From contig OX359280.1 of the NCBI GenBank assembly GCA_947179155.2, positions 16,106,165-16,170,164 of the forward strand: a stretch of DNA of 64,000 bases, read 5' to 3'. Position numbers and translations under genes: made by a program. Source of the stretch: Hedera helix. Its lineage: Eukaryota > Streptophyta > Magnoliopsida > Apiales > Araliaceae. The notes beneath the pieces are model-generated. The model was not told the origin of the DNA. It was given only the letters and a program-made list of their open reading frames with translations, and ran no database searches. Shown piece after piece: positions 9,961 through 21,480 of the stretch. Numbering within the stretch: position 1 is the first letter of the stretch; each line of letters begins with the position of its first letter.

Positions 9961-12407
9961 CGACGTCGAGGATTTGGGTTTTTCCCTAAAATGCCCTTTC
10001 TATTTTATTATGTTGTTACTTGTTTTGTTAAACGGGTGTTTTTAGGAAGAGTCGGCATAAATGTCGACATTGTTTTGAAATGTTGATTATGATAATGGGC
10101 CAATTGACCAGAGCAGTCAATTGGTAAAGGTTTAAATAAATGTAACAACTCATCTGAATTTTTATATTTTTTTGTAATCGAGATGACCCATATATGACTC
10201 CGAATAATTGGTCTGCAACCGAGATTCATAAAGTTCGAGGGCTTGCTTAAGTGAGGGAAAGGTGTTAAGCTCCTCATGACTTCCATGAAAACACAATTAC
10301 CGCTTTCTTAATACTTTCCTTAAAATCCCTTTGAGATAGGGAATATGTGTGTGTGCTTGTATATGTTTGTGTGATTTAGTAGAAAATCTAGAATATCACC
10401 ACTCAGATTTTGAATCGAAATTGTGAGAAGTGCGTTATGTTGAAAGAAACTTTGAACCTCTTTGAGCCTCTACACGAAGGATTTGACCCTTTAAAGAGAA
10501 ATTCATTTTTTTATATTTCGATTTTGATAAAAAAAAAATAAGTGACGTTTTTGATAAAACACTTTTTCAAATCATTCGTCAAATAGGAATCAAGGTCTTC
10601 CGCTACTTCCAATTTTAACTTATAAGATCTAATACTCTAAGTTGATTCAATTTTATAAGATCTTTATCGCTTTTTGTTTGAAAATAATTTTGCATGCCGA
10701 AAGATAAAATCAATCAATCACAACTGTGTTTGGAGCTACCCACAGGTATGTAAGCCATCAAAATAGCCCTTAACACCAAATAAAATTTTCACTATTACGG
10801 GGCCTTAAATTCATCTTTCAAGATTCTCAATGTTGTTTTAAGGCCAGAGATTTATATTTTACTAGGAAATGGAATTGTAAATATTATATCCGTAAAGATC
10901 ATCCATCACTAGAATTCCATCAATATCCCTTAAATCGATATTTAAAGGCCTTGACTCCTTCCTAGGCTTAAATAACGAAAATCGTAACAAAATGAATTAA
11001 AATCGTAATAAAATTAGATCCATGTGATGACGCAATAAGGATCTAATCGACGATGTATCCTAAATTGGCTAACAGTTCGTTCCATGGTAATGGAGTCCTG
11101 GCTGGCCAAAAGGTAGGATACGTTCATCATTAGATACAGATCTAGGACGGGGCACGCAGTTAACTTCATAGTTAAAATAATTCAACTCCCGTGTAAAACA
11201 TCCAATAAAAAGTTAGCTGAATACATAAAATATCGATAAAATCATCAAAAGGATATCATTGGGAAGCAAGGAGGAAATTTCATTCATGTGAGATCCTCTA
11301 TAGCCATCCCTAATATGATAATTTAGTAGATCTATCACAGATAGGCCAGATCTAGGTTAAAAATTGAATCTTTAATATTGTAACATGGCGAAAATATTAG
11401 ATCCGTAATAGATCTATAGTTAAATCAAGTAAAGATCGAATCTTTAATATTGTGGTATATCAAAAATATTAGATCCATAATAGATCTATAGTTAAATCAA
11501 GTAAAGATCGAATCTTTAATATTGTGGTATATCAAAAATATTATATCCATAATAGATCTATAGTTAAATCAAGTAAAGATCAAATCTTTAGCATCATAAT
11601 ATATTGAAAAGACTAGATTTAAAATAGATCTATAAATATGGCACAAAAGGATTGAAACTTTAATCACAGAACATTGCAAAATTTATATATAATGATAGAT
11701 CTATACTAGATTTATATAAAAATGTACAAATATTGGATTTTACACCATGAGATAGGTGAAAATGATCGCCTTAAACTAGAATATTCACTGCATCTTGCTA
11801 TTTTGACAAAGATTGATGAAAATGTACTGGATCTAAGATTTCCTAGCACTTTCTCTTTCTAAAATAACTTTTTCTCTTTCTAGGATCAGTCTCTCTCTAC
11901 AATAGAATTTTCTCTCTAGAAATGGCTAACCCCTTAAAAATGTAGAAAAATCAAGCTTTTATAGTGTTTGGGCTTGGTTGCAGGTGCACCTATGGCTGGC
12001 CATGGTGGGCCCCACAGTCTCGATTCTCGTGTTGCATTGTCGATTTTTTGTACTCTATACTGGAACGTCCATAATTTGCAATTCGGGAAGAGTTAGGAGA
12101 CGTGCCATACCATTTCGAAAAGCTTTTTCCAAGGGCTACGCAATGACATAGGGCTTGAGAAACTTTGGATCTAGGAAGATATAGAGAAAGGTATAAACAT
12201 CCACCTAATGATATTGGTCAGTCACTCGTCTTACCTTGCGTAATCCAATGCTCGTAAATTGTCATGATAGCTTTGACCGTAGCTTGTTGTGAAATATTTG
12301 GATACGCGTATACAGGTTTGCCATCTTTTCTCGCATGTCTGGGTGACATAACAATTTTTCCCTTCTACTATTGTTAGAAGACAGGTGCAAAATTTTGGGT
12401 GTCTATA
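9958..12407 (-). repeat. 3' LTR of the Tat/Ogre element
   Basis: On the minus strand it starts TATAGACACCC, probably a decayed TGTAGACACC, and ends CGATA, corresponding to TCGACA in the sister LTR. It shares long stretches with 25955-29463, for example CCCTAAAATGCCCTTTCTAT and GACTCCGAATAATTGGTCTG. Divergence is substantial (roughly 10-15% by eye), so the insertion is old. It keeps about 350 bp (roughly 11650-12010) that the 5' LTR has lost. Confidence 0.8.
11360..11645. repeat. ~71-bp tandem repeats within the Tat LTR
   Basis: Four successive units start at about 11360, 11433, 11504 and 11575. Each contains GAATCTTTAATATTG, AAAATATTAGATCC and AGATCTATAGTTAAATC. The two middle units are nearly identical. 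The sister LTR has only about two units (28930-29060). Confidence 0.85.
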
Positions 12408-12420
12408 GATGCCCCTCTTT
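12408..12420 (-). promoter_or_regulatory. Polypurine tract of the Tat element
   Basis: The minus strand reads AAAGAGGGGCATC immediately before the LTR start TATAGACACC, the usual place for the plus-strand primer of reverse transcription. Confidence 0.7.
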
Positions 12421-13690
12421 ATCATGTTTATATAATGCAATGAAATGAACATGACAAAGAACTAGATACCTGATGCATGCCAATGACACTATATACATGA
12501 CAATATAAAAGGATGTAAGACAATCGTAATGATATCGGTTTTAAATCAGATGATGATATGTTTATTAATTGAATCGTCATTGTTGAGCATCGTCTTCAAC
12601 GGAATTGCATTGTCGTCATTGGGTATCGTCTTTGATTTTATTGCTGGGTATTGCTTCTAATAGAATCGCATCGGGTATAGAATCGTATCGTCATCATCAT
12701 TAAAGGAAACTATCATTCTTTTGCTTACTTTTGATTTGTCATTGATTTTGACTTTCGTTGGTTATTGTTTTCAATGGAATCATATCGTTAGAGGAAAATA
12801 TTCTCCTTTTGCTTACTCTTGCATTTTTATCATTTTGACTTATTTTTGAACATTTTTTTTCATCCCTCATGGTCATTCATTGTCAGTTTTTTGAATGCCT
12901 TTCCCAAAAATGAGCATTTTATGATTATATCGATCATTTTTCTTCACAAGTACACCTATTTTTCCTCTTATCGATTTTGACTTGTTTTTGAATATTTTTT
13001 CATACTTTCCAATCTCATGAACATTCTGTTTTTATTGCTTGGAGAATCGTATCATTCATCGTATGACATTCGTTAATCGCATCGTATCGTAAATCACATC
13101 GTATCGCATCGCAAGTCATAAATTCATTCCCTGTCTTTTTTTTATCTTAGATTTCTAATTCAAAAATTCAGATTTTAACTTTTCATTTCAGATTTCAACT
13201 TTTTATCGCAACTATTTTTTTTTCTTATATCGCATTGCCAAAGTCAATTCTCTCTTTTATTTCCTTATATGATTTCCTTATGTTTTTTGACTGACTTTTA
13301 TGCCTCGCAACTCTTTCTTTCAGATTTCAGTTCTTCGAAACTCTTCTTTTGACAAAATATGATTTATAATTTGAAAATTCGTTTTTCTTCCACTTGATTA
13401 TGATTTATAATTCAAAATTCATTTTTCTTCCACTTGATTATAATTTATAATTTGAAATTCATTTTTCTTTAACTTGATTTTGATGCATCGTAATCGCTTA
13501 AAAAAGTATAATAATCGATTGAACAAAATTGAAAAGAAAACGTACCTAATTAATCACCTGTAGTTCTTCTCCATGAATTTGATATGGATCCCTACGCGTT
13601 AAGTAGTTTATAGGGCCTCCTTGGGGTTCGTCTTTATAGATCGTCCTTGACAGCCATTCTTTTCATTTGACTTGACATCTTTGCTAATTA
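12421..13690 (-). other. Probable 3' untranslated region of the Tat element
   Basis: No coding frame was found. The stretch is made of degenerate short repeats: ATCGTATCGCATCG-type words (12560-12700 and 13040-13120) and about three 40-bp units containing TTTATAATT and TTTTTCTTCCACTTGATTA (13350-13480). Repeat-rich, fast-evolving 3' regions are known from Tat/Ogre elements. Confidence 0.55.
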
Positions 13691-13710
13691 GCTGAGTCAT
13701 GCATTTGTCT

Positions 13711-15360
13711 GTGTTAGTGCAAATGATTAATGATTTAATGATGATTGTATAGTTAATGTATGATATTGATCGTATAGTTAAATATAATGATAATGGTACT
13801 CATATAATGATAATCATAAAGTAACATGCATGATGATGTTAAATGCACTTTCATTTAGTCCAATGCATAAGCTGTAAAATAATTTGTTAATAAGGAATTT
13901 GTATAGTTCTTATAAAATATCGTATTATACAAGGACTTAGAATTAATACGAATAATAATTTATATTTATAAACTGTAACTTTTGTAAAGTCCTTATTTAA
14001 TCCATATTGTATAAGGGCTTAGTTTAGAATAGATCAAACTTGTTAAGTTGATCTATGAAGAAAATTAGATGTATAAATTGTAGGAAATCACAAGTACCTT
14101 AAACAATCACCGGATTCATTCTAAGTTCGTAGAGTATGCTTAGAAATCATAAGGCAAGACATAGTCAAGGAGGAGATCGCAGAATACGAACATTCGAATA
14201 GTCAAAGGTTGTATTGTTGATCGCAGAAGCACAAGGGCACTTTGAATAAATCAACAGTAGAGCATAAGACAAGTGCAGAATCTCTACTACACGATTAGTT
14301 CATCTTACAAAATGAAAGCTGTCAGAGTACTTGGAGCAGACATGTCACAAATTAAAGAGCCCGATGTAAACTCTCCAAGTTAAAGTTGAAATCTAGAAAA
14401 CAGAGCATATGAGTATCTATTGGCTAGTTTTATTTTGGGAAACATTAGCTAACCGTTGGATGCATTTGATAGAGATTAGAAGAAGATGTACAGTATGATG
14501 TCATCCACGTGGTTACCATTTTTAGCATACTACAAATGAAGACATAACTGAAAGCAAACAGACATTTGTCATTAAATGTCAATATCAGAGATCTTCAAAG
14601 ATTAACTTAGTGATTAAAGTAACGACTTCTTTCCAACGGGTAATTCAGCGAACATCTCTCTATAAATATGAACTCTCATTTAAAATTCGAGAGAGAGACT
14701 GAGCAAGCAAGAGGAAAAAAAGAGAGAACTGAACTTCTAAATCGTAAAGTTCAAAAAAGGATAATAGAGAATGAGAAGTAAGGATGTGCTTTGGAGGATC
14801 AATCAAGGGTGACTTCCATAAAATGAAAGCAGAAGAAAAGAAGGCACATCAAATGGCTCCCAAGATTGATGCCAACAAGGAATCACTCAGTTGTTAAGTT
14901 CCATCAATGAAGGGATGAACTTAGTGTCCAATTAGGAAGGTTCTTAGTTTGTCTCAGTGACCTATGCCGAGACTTAGTGACTCGAAGGAACCTTATTGGT
15001 TCAGATGTAACATATCTTAGTGGTTTGATTGTGAAGATTGAGAATATCCTTAGTGGATTTCCTACCAGAAGTGCAAAAGAGTAGACTAGGAGATCTTTAT
15101 GCTCTGAATCACTTAAAATTCCTGTGTCATCTCTTATGTCTTTTATTGCCTTACATTACAACTACACTAACTATTTTATAATCTGCAATAACATTTTAGT
15201 AACATAGCCTAAAATCATAATTGCATATTTAAAATTTGATTAAGGAGGGGGTATTTTACCAAATTAACCATTCAGCTGCAATTACAAAATAAAATAAAAT
15301 TTGGTAACTGAGTTAGTAAGAATGAAGTGATCTATTCAACCTCCCCTTCTAGATCATTTT
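13711..15360 (+). mobile_element. Possible LTR-like insertion in the Tat pol gene
   Basis: This non-coding stretch interrupts the Tat pol remnants. It resembles a plant LTR: it begins TGTTAGTGCAAATG, has a TATAAATA box at 14661-14668 followed by a GAGAGAGA-rich leader, and ends near a pyrimidine-rich CCTCCCCTTCTAG. No matching CA end or target duplication was found, so the limits are tentative and a non-LTR origin is possible. Confidence 0.3.
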
Positions 15361-15399
15361 TATGCCATCTAGGAAACAACAGCCTGATCTGTGTTGATC

Positions 15400-15999
15400 A
15401 TGTTAAGATGGATGATGGAGTTACTGAGGTAAATAGTCCTTATGATTTGGTTCCCTCTATATTCATGTCGTCGTCAAAATACATTTTCCAAAATTGACCT
15501 TTATCTTCATGATTTGTTCATTGAATTGCCAATAAGTCTTCGTGGGGGAAATAGGTTTCTAGAGGTTTAAATCCACCCGAGTGTGCTTTAGATAGTAATT
15601 ATACGATTTCTTGACATTTCACAGATTTTTAGGTCACATAGACAATGTTAAACCGTTGGAGGATCCGCTGCCACCTTGCTAGTCTGCAATTCAATACTGG
15701 TTTGTCGAATATGTATTTCAAAGGAGCCATTCGGAATATTAAGTAAGTAGTATAGCTATGGAGATAATGTTGCAGTCTCATTGCGACCAAGTCTTTCCAA
15801 TCAGAGTGTAGTTTTAGTCGCAACTGCTAAGCCTTTTGCTGAGATAGTATATGGCTTGTTCGTTACTTGTGCTATCCTTTTACCCTAGCATGCACCCCAT
15901 TGTACCAGAGTTAACAAATATGTTCACAAATAGAAGAATTCCATCCTTCGGAGGCAATAAGACCGACACTTTAATCCGTTGCTCTTTAATAGGAAGGAA
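15400..15999 (-). pseudogene. Tat RNase H remnant
   Basis: The minus strand encodes degraded RNase H with frame changes and stops. Recognisable pieces in order are EQAIYYLSK, NYTLIGKTW, PLKYIFDKP followed by ARWQRILQRFNIVYVT, then the start of the second, archaeal-like RNase H domain (PLETYFPHEDLLAIQ, WKMYFDDDMN). A double RNase H arrangement is a known trait of the Tat lineage. The domain would degrade the RNA strand during reverse transcription. Several stops (for example after IVYVT) show it is dead. Confidence 0.65.
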
Positions 16000-16375
16000 G
16001 GCTTACTGACATTCTTTGTTCCATTTCCCAGAGGAATTCCTTAAATTTGAAAATTGGTTCGCATATGGTCGTTAATTGTGATATGAATCAGCTGATAAAA
16101 TTAATTCTTCCAAGGAACCCTAGTATTTCCTTCTTTGTCCGTGGCATTGTCATTTCTATAATGGCTTTAATTTTGGTGGGGTCTATCTCAATGCCCCTAT
16201 TGCTGACAAGAAATCCTAGATGCTTGCCTGATTTGACTTAAAAAACACATTTTGCCACATTGTGCTCAATTTCCTTATGCATCATGTCGTAAAATAAGGC
16301 CATAATGGCCATTTGATAAGCGGCACCGGTATTTGTGAGGCCAAAAATAAGGCGTCTGTACTTCTTTCCTATATA
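16000..16375 (-). pseudogene. Tat reverse transcriptase remnant lacking the YVDD motif
   Basis: The minus strand from 16375 down reads KYRRLIFGLTNTGAAYQMA then ALFYDMMHKEIE, then directly VAKCVF, a stop, and KSGKHLGFLVSNRGIEIDP followed by KIKAIIE and RTKKEILGFLGRINFIS. In the family about 35-40 residues containing the catalytic YVDD lie between the HKEIE block and the KCVF block. Here they are missing (junction about 16255-16268). Nothing of the fingers domain is left upstream. Confidence 0.65.
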
Positions 16376-17329
16376 TATTTTTTTGATCTTTACATGTATG
16401 TATGCAAAGATGTTATGTATGGATCAACAAATATTTTATGTATGGATTTGCTTCGCTATTCGTATATTCGCTTATTCATTTCTACTATCGTGATGCATGT
16501 TTATAGGCTAGATAAAAATGACCCCTTATTAGTTAAAAGACACGATTTTACTGACAGGGCGATCGTTTTTGAGTTAAGAAATCTCTTGTGTCGAGAATTT
16601 TGCCTTTTTCCTTCCTTTGTTATATTGAGCTTTCTTCATCACAATTTCTTTCGAGAGTCTCCCATTTTTTTGACGATAGCCTTAGACTCCTTCCATTTTT
16701 ATGATTCTTAAATGCCCCAGCCCTTGTACATGTTGTTAACGAGGCTCACTTTGTTGACCACACTGAGTTACCCTGTAGATTAAGCAAACAAGAAATGCCA
16801 AAAGCTTGACAGCTCGAGCCTTCGGGGTTAGATCTGATATAATAATTATTTTAATCTTGACAACAAAGTATATAAAGTTAAGGTACATGAAATTTAATAC
16901 TCATCGACTCTGTAATTTAGCTCGTATCCGTGGTGTTTTTATCTTATCGCTAAAGAACTTAAAATTGAGTAGGATAATGGATCTTTTCTAAGCAAGCTAT
17001 GAATTGTGCATGTATTAATTTCCAAGTTATTTTTATTTCTTTTATTTTGATTATTGTTTATTTAACGAGTTATGATATCATAAGAAAACTTTCAAGCATT
17101 CATGGTCATTATTCATGAGTAAGATTAACTTCAAAAGACTACCTTCCTTTATCATTGATACTCCATCTTCATTTTAGATACCAGTCTTCATAGGATTGAC
17201 GTCATATGACGTGTGTCGTGCGATGCACCCTTTCGCCGAAATTTCTCCTCCATGACTTTAGATAACCATTCTCCTCTAGTCGAATTTTTTTCTTCTTTTG
17301 ATTCTACATTTTCTTTTCTCCCCAACCTA
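16376..17329. other. Unassigned interior of the Tat element
   Basis: No domain was recognised on either strand. A plus-strand frame at 16313-16711 (132 codons) partly overlaps the minus-strand RT remnant and looks like chance. Confidence 0.5.
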
Positions 17330-17830
17330 ACTTGTTTCATTTTCTTAGGCTATTCAGAGTTACCCATTTAACGAGTTTTGGACCAATGGCTCCAAAACTA
17401 GACGACTTTAAGGCACTAGATGTAAAGACACCCCTTCGGGTTTACTTGCTCGAGCAACAAAGGCCACACTTCGATACAAGTTAGGTGGTCTATTCTATTT
17501 ATTCCTTGCCTGACCTTGTGCAAGATTCATTTTCTTAGGCTTAAGTTACCCGTGTAGCGAACGTTAGGTTGACGACTCCCAAACTAGACGACTTTAAGGC
17601 ATCAGGTGTAAAGACACCCCTATTTCGAGTTTAACTATTCGAATAACTTAATCCACAATTCGAATATGCTTAGGTCTCCTATTCTTCTAGCTTCTGCCCC
17701 TCGCAATGCTCATTTTCTTAGGCTCTATTACCCATATAACGAGCGTTGGGTCGGTGACTTTCAAACTAGACGGCTTTAGGGTACCAGGTGTAAAGACACC
17801 CCTTCGGGCTTAATTACTTGAATAACTCAG
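17330..17830 (-). repeat. Three ~185-bp tandem units related to an Athila 3'UTR block
   Basis: Units begin at TTTCTTAGGC at 17341, 17531 and 17714. Each then carries a GTTACCCATNTAACGAGCGTT-like stretch, AAACTAGACG(A/G)CTTTA and GTAAAGACACCCC. The reverse complement of one unit matches 48745-48877 in the 3'UTR of the Athila element D. The Tat copies are on the minus strand, as expected for this element, but lie between gag and RT rather than after integrase. Confidence 0.8.
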
Positions 17831-19490
17831 GTCACGATTTGAGACATTAGATTGGTCATTTACCCTTTAACTTCGCACCAAAAGTCATCATTCTCGTTAT
17901 AGCTTTATACCCCACAACTAAAGTCAGCGTAAATGCAAAGTGCAGACATGGACATAAGGTAGATTCTGCTTCAAATGCTTCGAATTAAGATTTTACGCCT
18001 TATCAACAGGTGGAATAGTTTTAATCATACCAATGATTCTGCTCCACGGACGCTTGTTAGAATTAATCCAATTCATAACAAGTTAAATTACATTTTCTCT
18101 TCCCAAAACTAATGTAAGACTTTATCTATACTTAGATTATCTACCACCTTTAATATATGTAAATGGAGATAGTAAACAAACAGAGAGATGAAAAGAGTTG
18201 TACCTTACATGCGGGTCGTTATATTCTGAGAAAATTATGATTAAAAAAGATAAAATGATCATACCGGCTAACCAGTGAAATGCTATAAGGGAAGCTTTAA
18301 TGATGACAGTGCACACTGATGGGATTGTGCCCTGGACATCGACCTGTGCTTCATCATCTCCTGGATAGTCGATGAATGCCCTAATGTTGAGTCATCGTGG
18401 GTTCCAAAATTGCCCCAGTTTTGTTTGTTGTCAGGGCATTTGCTTCGCTGTGTGTTTGATGTCGGCATCTCAAGAATTTATGACCTACCTGGTAATGAGA
18501 TAGTGGGTACGAGATCTGATGTCCGGGTGCCCCCATCGTTTCTGGCTTGTATGTGTATTCAACTTTTATAATCTTTTTTTTTCTAATTTGACGAAGGCTT
18601 ATGATCTAGGGGAGTTAGCTCTTTAAGGATTATGAGAACGGTCATCGGATAATTACTTTACGTCGTTGAGTCGATATTTCTTATCTTCTTAGGTTATATC
18701 TGTCCTTGCTAATGATCATGCTTGATATATTGTTGTGTTTCTCATTTTATATCATTGCTCCAGCTTCGATGATTGATGTTGAGATGCCTTCGGATTCCAT
18801 TGAATTGGATCTAAGAGCTCAGTTTAGTTTATGATATGATGGCTTCAATTGGGTCTGGTTTGATCTATAAGGCTTAATTTGCGGCTTTTGTTTCAGGAAA
18901 ACAGGTTGTCGGGTATGAGGTGGACTTTGCCATGATGGTAGCATATGTAGTTCAAAGATGTCGAGTTGTTGATGTTGTTGGAGGATTTTGATGATTTTGT
19001 AAGGATGAGACTACACCATTGTTGGCTGCCTACCAGGACTTTTCGTAGGTCACAGGTGATGAGTTTGTCGGAGGATCGTGGTTCACGATTGCCAAATTAT
19101 CAAAAAGTTTTGGGAATTTTTATAAGAATTAGAACGCACCACAAATGGCTGCCTATGTACTCCTATAAGGAGAGGAGATCAAGTCTTACATAGTCCAGGC
19201 TTTGAAAACACAAGGGATCAATTTGATTGATGATGATTTTTTTAAAGATTAATAAACAAAGCATAACATAGTAATGGACGAAAAATAAAATACGACAAAA
19301 AACTAAACAACTGATAATGTCCCCATACTTCCTAGGACTCATAACTATATTCCTTGAATTTACTTTTTTTTTTGTTAGTTGAGGTTCGATAGTCTAATTA
19401 TCGATTGTCATGTTATCTTTGACAGCTACAATGGAGGCCACTTTTGCATTAGAAATATCTACCATGATAGCCACGACTTGATTACTGCTT
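17831..19490 (-). other. Unassigned Tat interior, expected protease region
   Basis: No clear domain was found. A minus-strand frame at 18283-18468 (61 codons, from MPTSNTQRSKCPDNK) has no recognised homology and may be a scrap of a Tat-specific reading frame. The protease expected between gag and RT is not visible. Confidence 0.4.
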
Positions 19491-19499
19491 GGTTTGAAA

Positions 19500-21480
19500 C
19501 ATCATTTGGAAACGTCCCAACTGGACCGCGTTCCTTTAAGATTGGTGATCATAGCTACCATTTCCCCTGAACTATCCGTCTCAGGTGGAAATCTTATGTT
19601 CCTCATTTCTTCTCTGCCTTCCTTAATCATAGGGATTTCAATGTCGCCTGTTATCTTCAGATCTCCATTTTTAATGAAATTCTGGATTTTGTGTTTCAAT
19701 GCCTAACATTCCTCAATCGTATGTCTAGGTGAGTTGGAATGGAGACATATCTTGGTGGGATCATATATCTTTGTCTTGGGATTTGTAGGAGGCAGCAACC
19801 CCGTAATCTTTCCTTTGCTTACCAGAAGAAGTAATATTTCTTCCTTTGATTTGTTCGAATGGGTGAATTTTTGGTCTCTTGAGGATGCTATTTGATCTTT
19901 CTTCTTTGGGAGTTTGTATTCTTCTGAGCGAGTTTTGAAGCTCCATTGGTGGGATCTTCTAGTAACTTTATTATTTCACTTTTCATGCCCTTTCAACCGG
20001 CTTTGATCTTCTTCAGCCAACTGGATCACATTGGAGAGATATTGGCTTGAATTTTGTTTAATCTCCTCCCCTCTTAGCTTTTTGATAGTTGAGTGAAGAA
20101 TTGCATTGTAACTTGATATTGGTATACTACTAGCTTTGCTAATTATTTTGCTTGTTGCCTGATCATCTCTAATTCTTGTCTAATGAGCTTAATCTCCTCC
20201 AGATATTTCCACCTTAGGACATTTGTTCCGCTCCTTTTGGGGCCTTCTTCAATCCTTTATATATACTTCCAATTTGGATCCATTTTGATACTTCCTGATC
20301 TGATCATGTTCATTCTCTTTGTATCGTGTTGTGGCTGAGTGTTGATGTTGGACTGCTTGGGTTGTTCAACCATAATGACCCCTCTATCGATCAAGTTCTG
20401 TATCTTATATTTTAGCGACCAACATTCTTGAGTGTCATGCTCAGGAGATCTTGAATGGTAAGCACACCATTTGCGGGGGTTATATCTTTTGCTTTTCGGA
20501 TCCAGGAGTGGAGCTAGTTTAGTAAAAAAAATCTGGGCGATTGATAATGCCAATATACTTTCAAGGGAATAACATAAAGGAGTGAATTTTTTATTTTATT
20601 TTCTTTCAAACTTTTCTTGTCTGGCTTAGCTTTGGTTGAATGCAGACTATGGTTGTAGTTGCAAATTATTTCCCTTTATCCAGGTAGGGGGATAGTTGTT
20701 GGGTCTCCAAGATTGCCCCTGTGAAGCGAGAGACACATCTTCTTCTTCCTTTCCCCGACTTTTCTTAGGTACACTGCCATAATCTTTGGCTTAAAGGTGC
20801 TCATGTATGGCCTCCAAGGTTTTGAAATCTTTGATCTTCCCAGTCCTTAAACCCATTTCAAGCCATTTTACAATGTTTTATCATTTATGAGAAGGGTTTG
20901 CCTATACCGACAAGTACTCTTTCATAATAAGGTGCTTCTTGGATATTTATAAAAGTTATTACCATTTCCATCTCATCCATATGAGAGGTTACTTGAGTAG
21001 CCATCCTTCTCTATCTTTGTGCATAATCCTGAAAAGATTCAGTGGGTTGGTTTTTGATCTTGGTCATTTGATACCACCACATTTGGATTGGAAACTGTAT
21101 TGTGTCAGGAAAACATGGACTAATTCTTCTCAATTGTGAATCTTGGTATTATTAAGCTAGGCATACCATGACTGGGCCTCTCCCGTTAAGCTTTTTTTGG
21201 AATAACTGCATCTTTAGGCTTTCATCTTAGTATATGATCTAAGCTCCCCAATGTACAGCTTCAAGTGAGTGTATGGGTCTCCCGACCCATTATAATTTTT
21301 GAACTCAGGGATTTAAAATGTATTCGGATATCGAGTGCCCGGGAATATGTAGAGGTCGAAATAGTTAACGCTGTCGTATGTTCCTACCTCTTTCATGGAG
21401 CAGATGGCTTCTTCCATTTGTTTCATCTTCTTTCAGATTTACTTGGTTTCTTCGTCTTTAGGGACTGATTATCTCCTTGG
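19500..21480 (-). pseudogene. gag: Tat/Ogre gag pseudogene
   Basis: The minus strand carries a broken Gag. The capsid-like part includes PEFKNYNGSGDPYTHLKLYI, SLTGEAQSWYA, then TESFQDYAQR and EMEMVITFINIQEAPYYERV (about 21300-20900), typical of the Retrotrans_gag fold in the Tat lineage. Further on is a CAYHSRSPEHDTQECWSLK zinc-finger-like motif (about 20460-20400). A second, related motif CLHSNSPRHTIEEC follows near 19745-19700. Gag would form the retrotransposon particle and bind its RNA. There are many stops and frame changes (for example several in 20800-21200), so no product is expected. The 5' end is separated from the leader by the solo LTR at 22150-25507. Confidence 0.7.

Noticed and set aside
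10008..10286. 92-codon minus-strand frame in the Tat 3' LTR
   Set aside because: Lies in LTR DNA, not kept open in the sister LTR, no motif.
16313..16711. 132-codon plus-strand reading frame
   Set aside because: It partly overlaps the minus-strand Tat RT remnant, has no recognised domain and is AT-driven.
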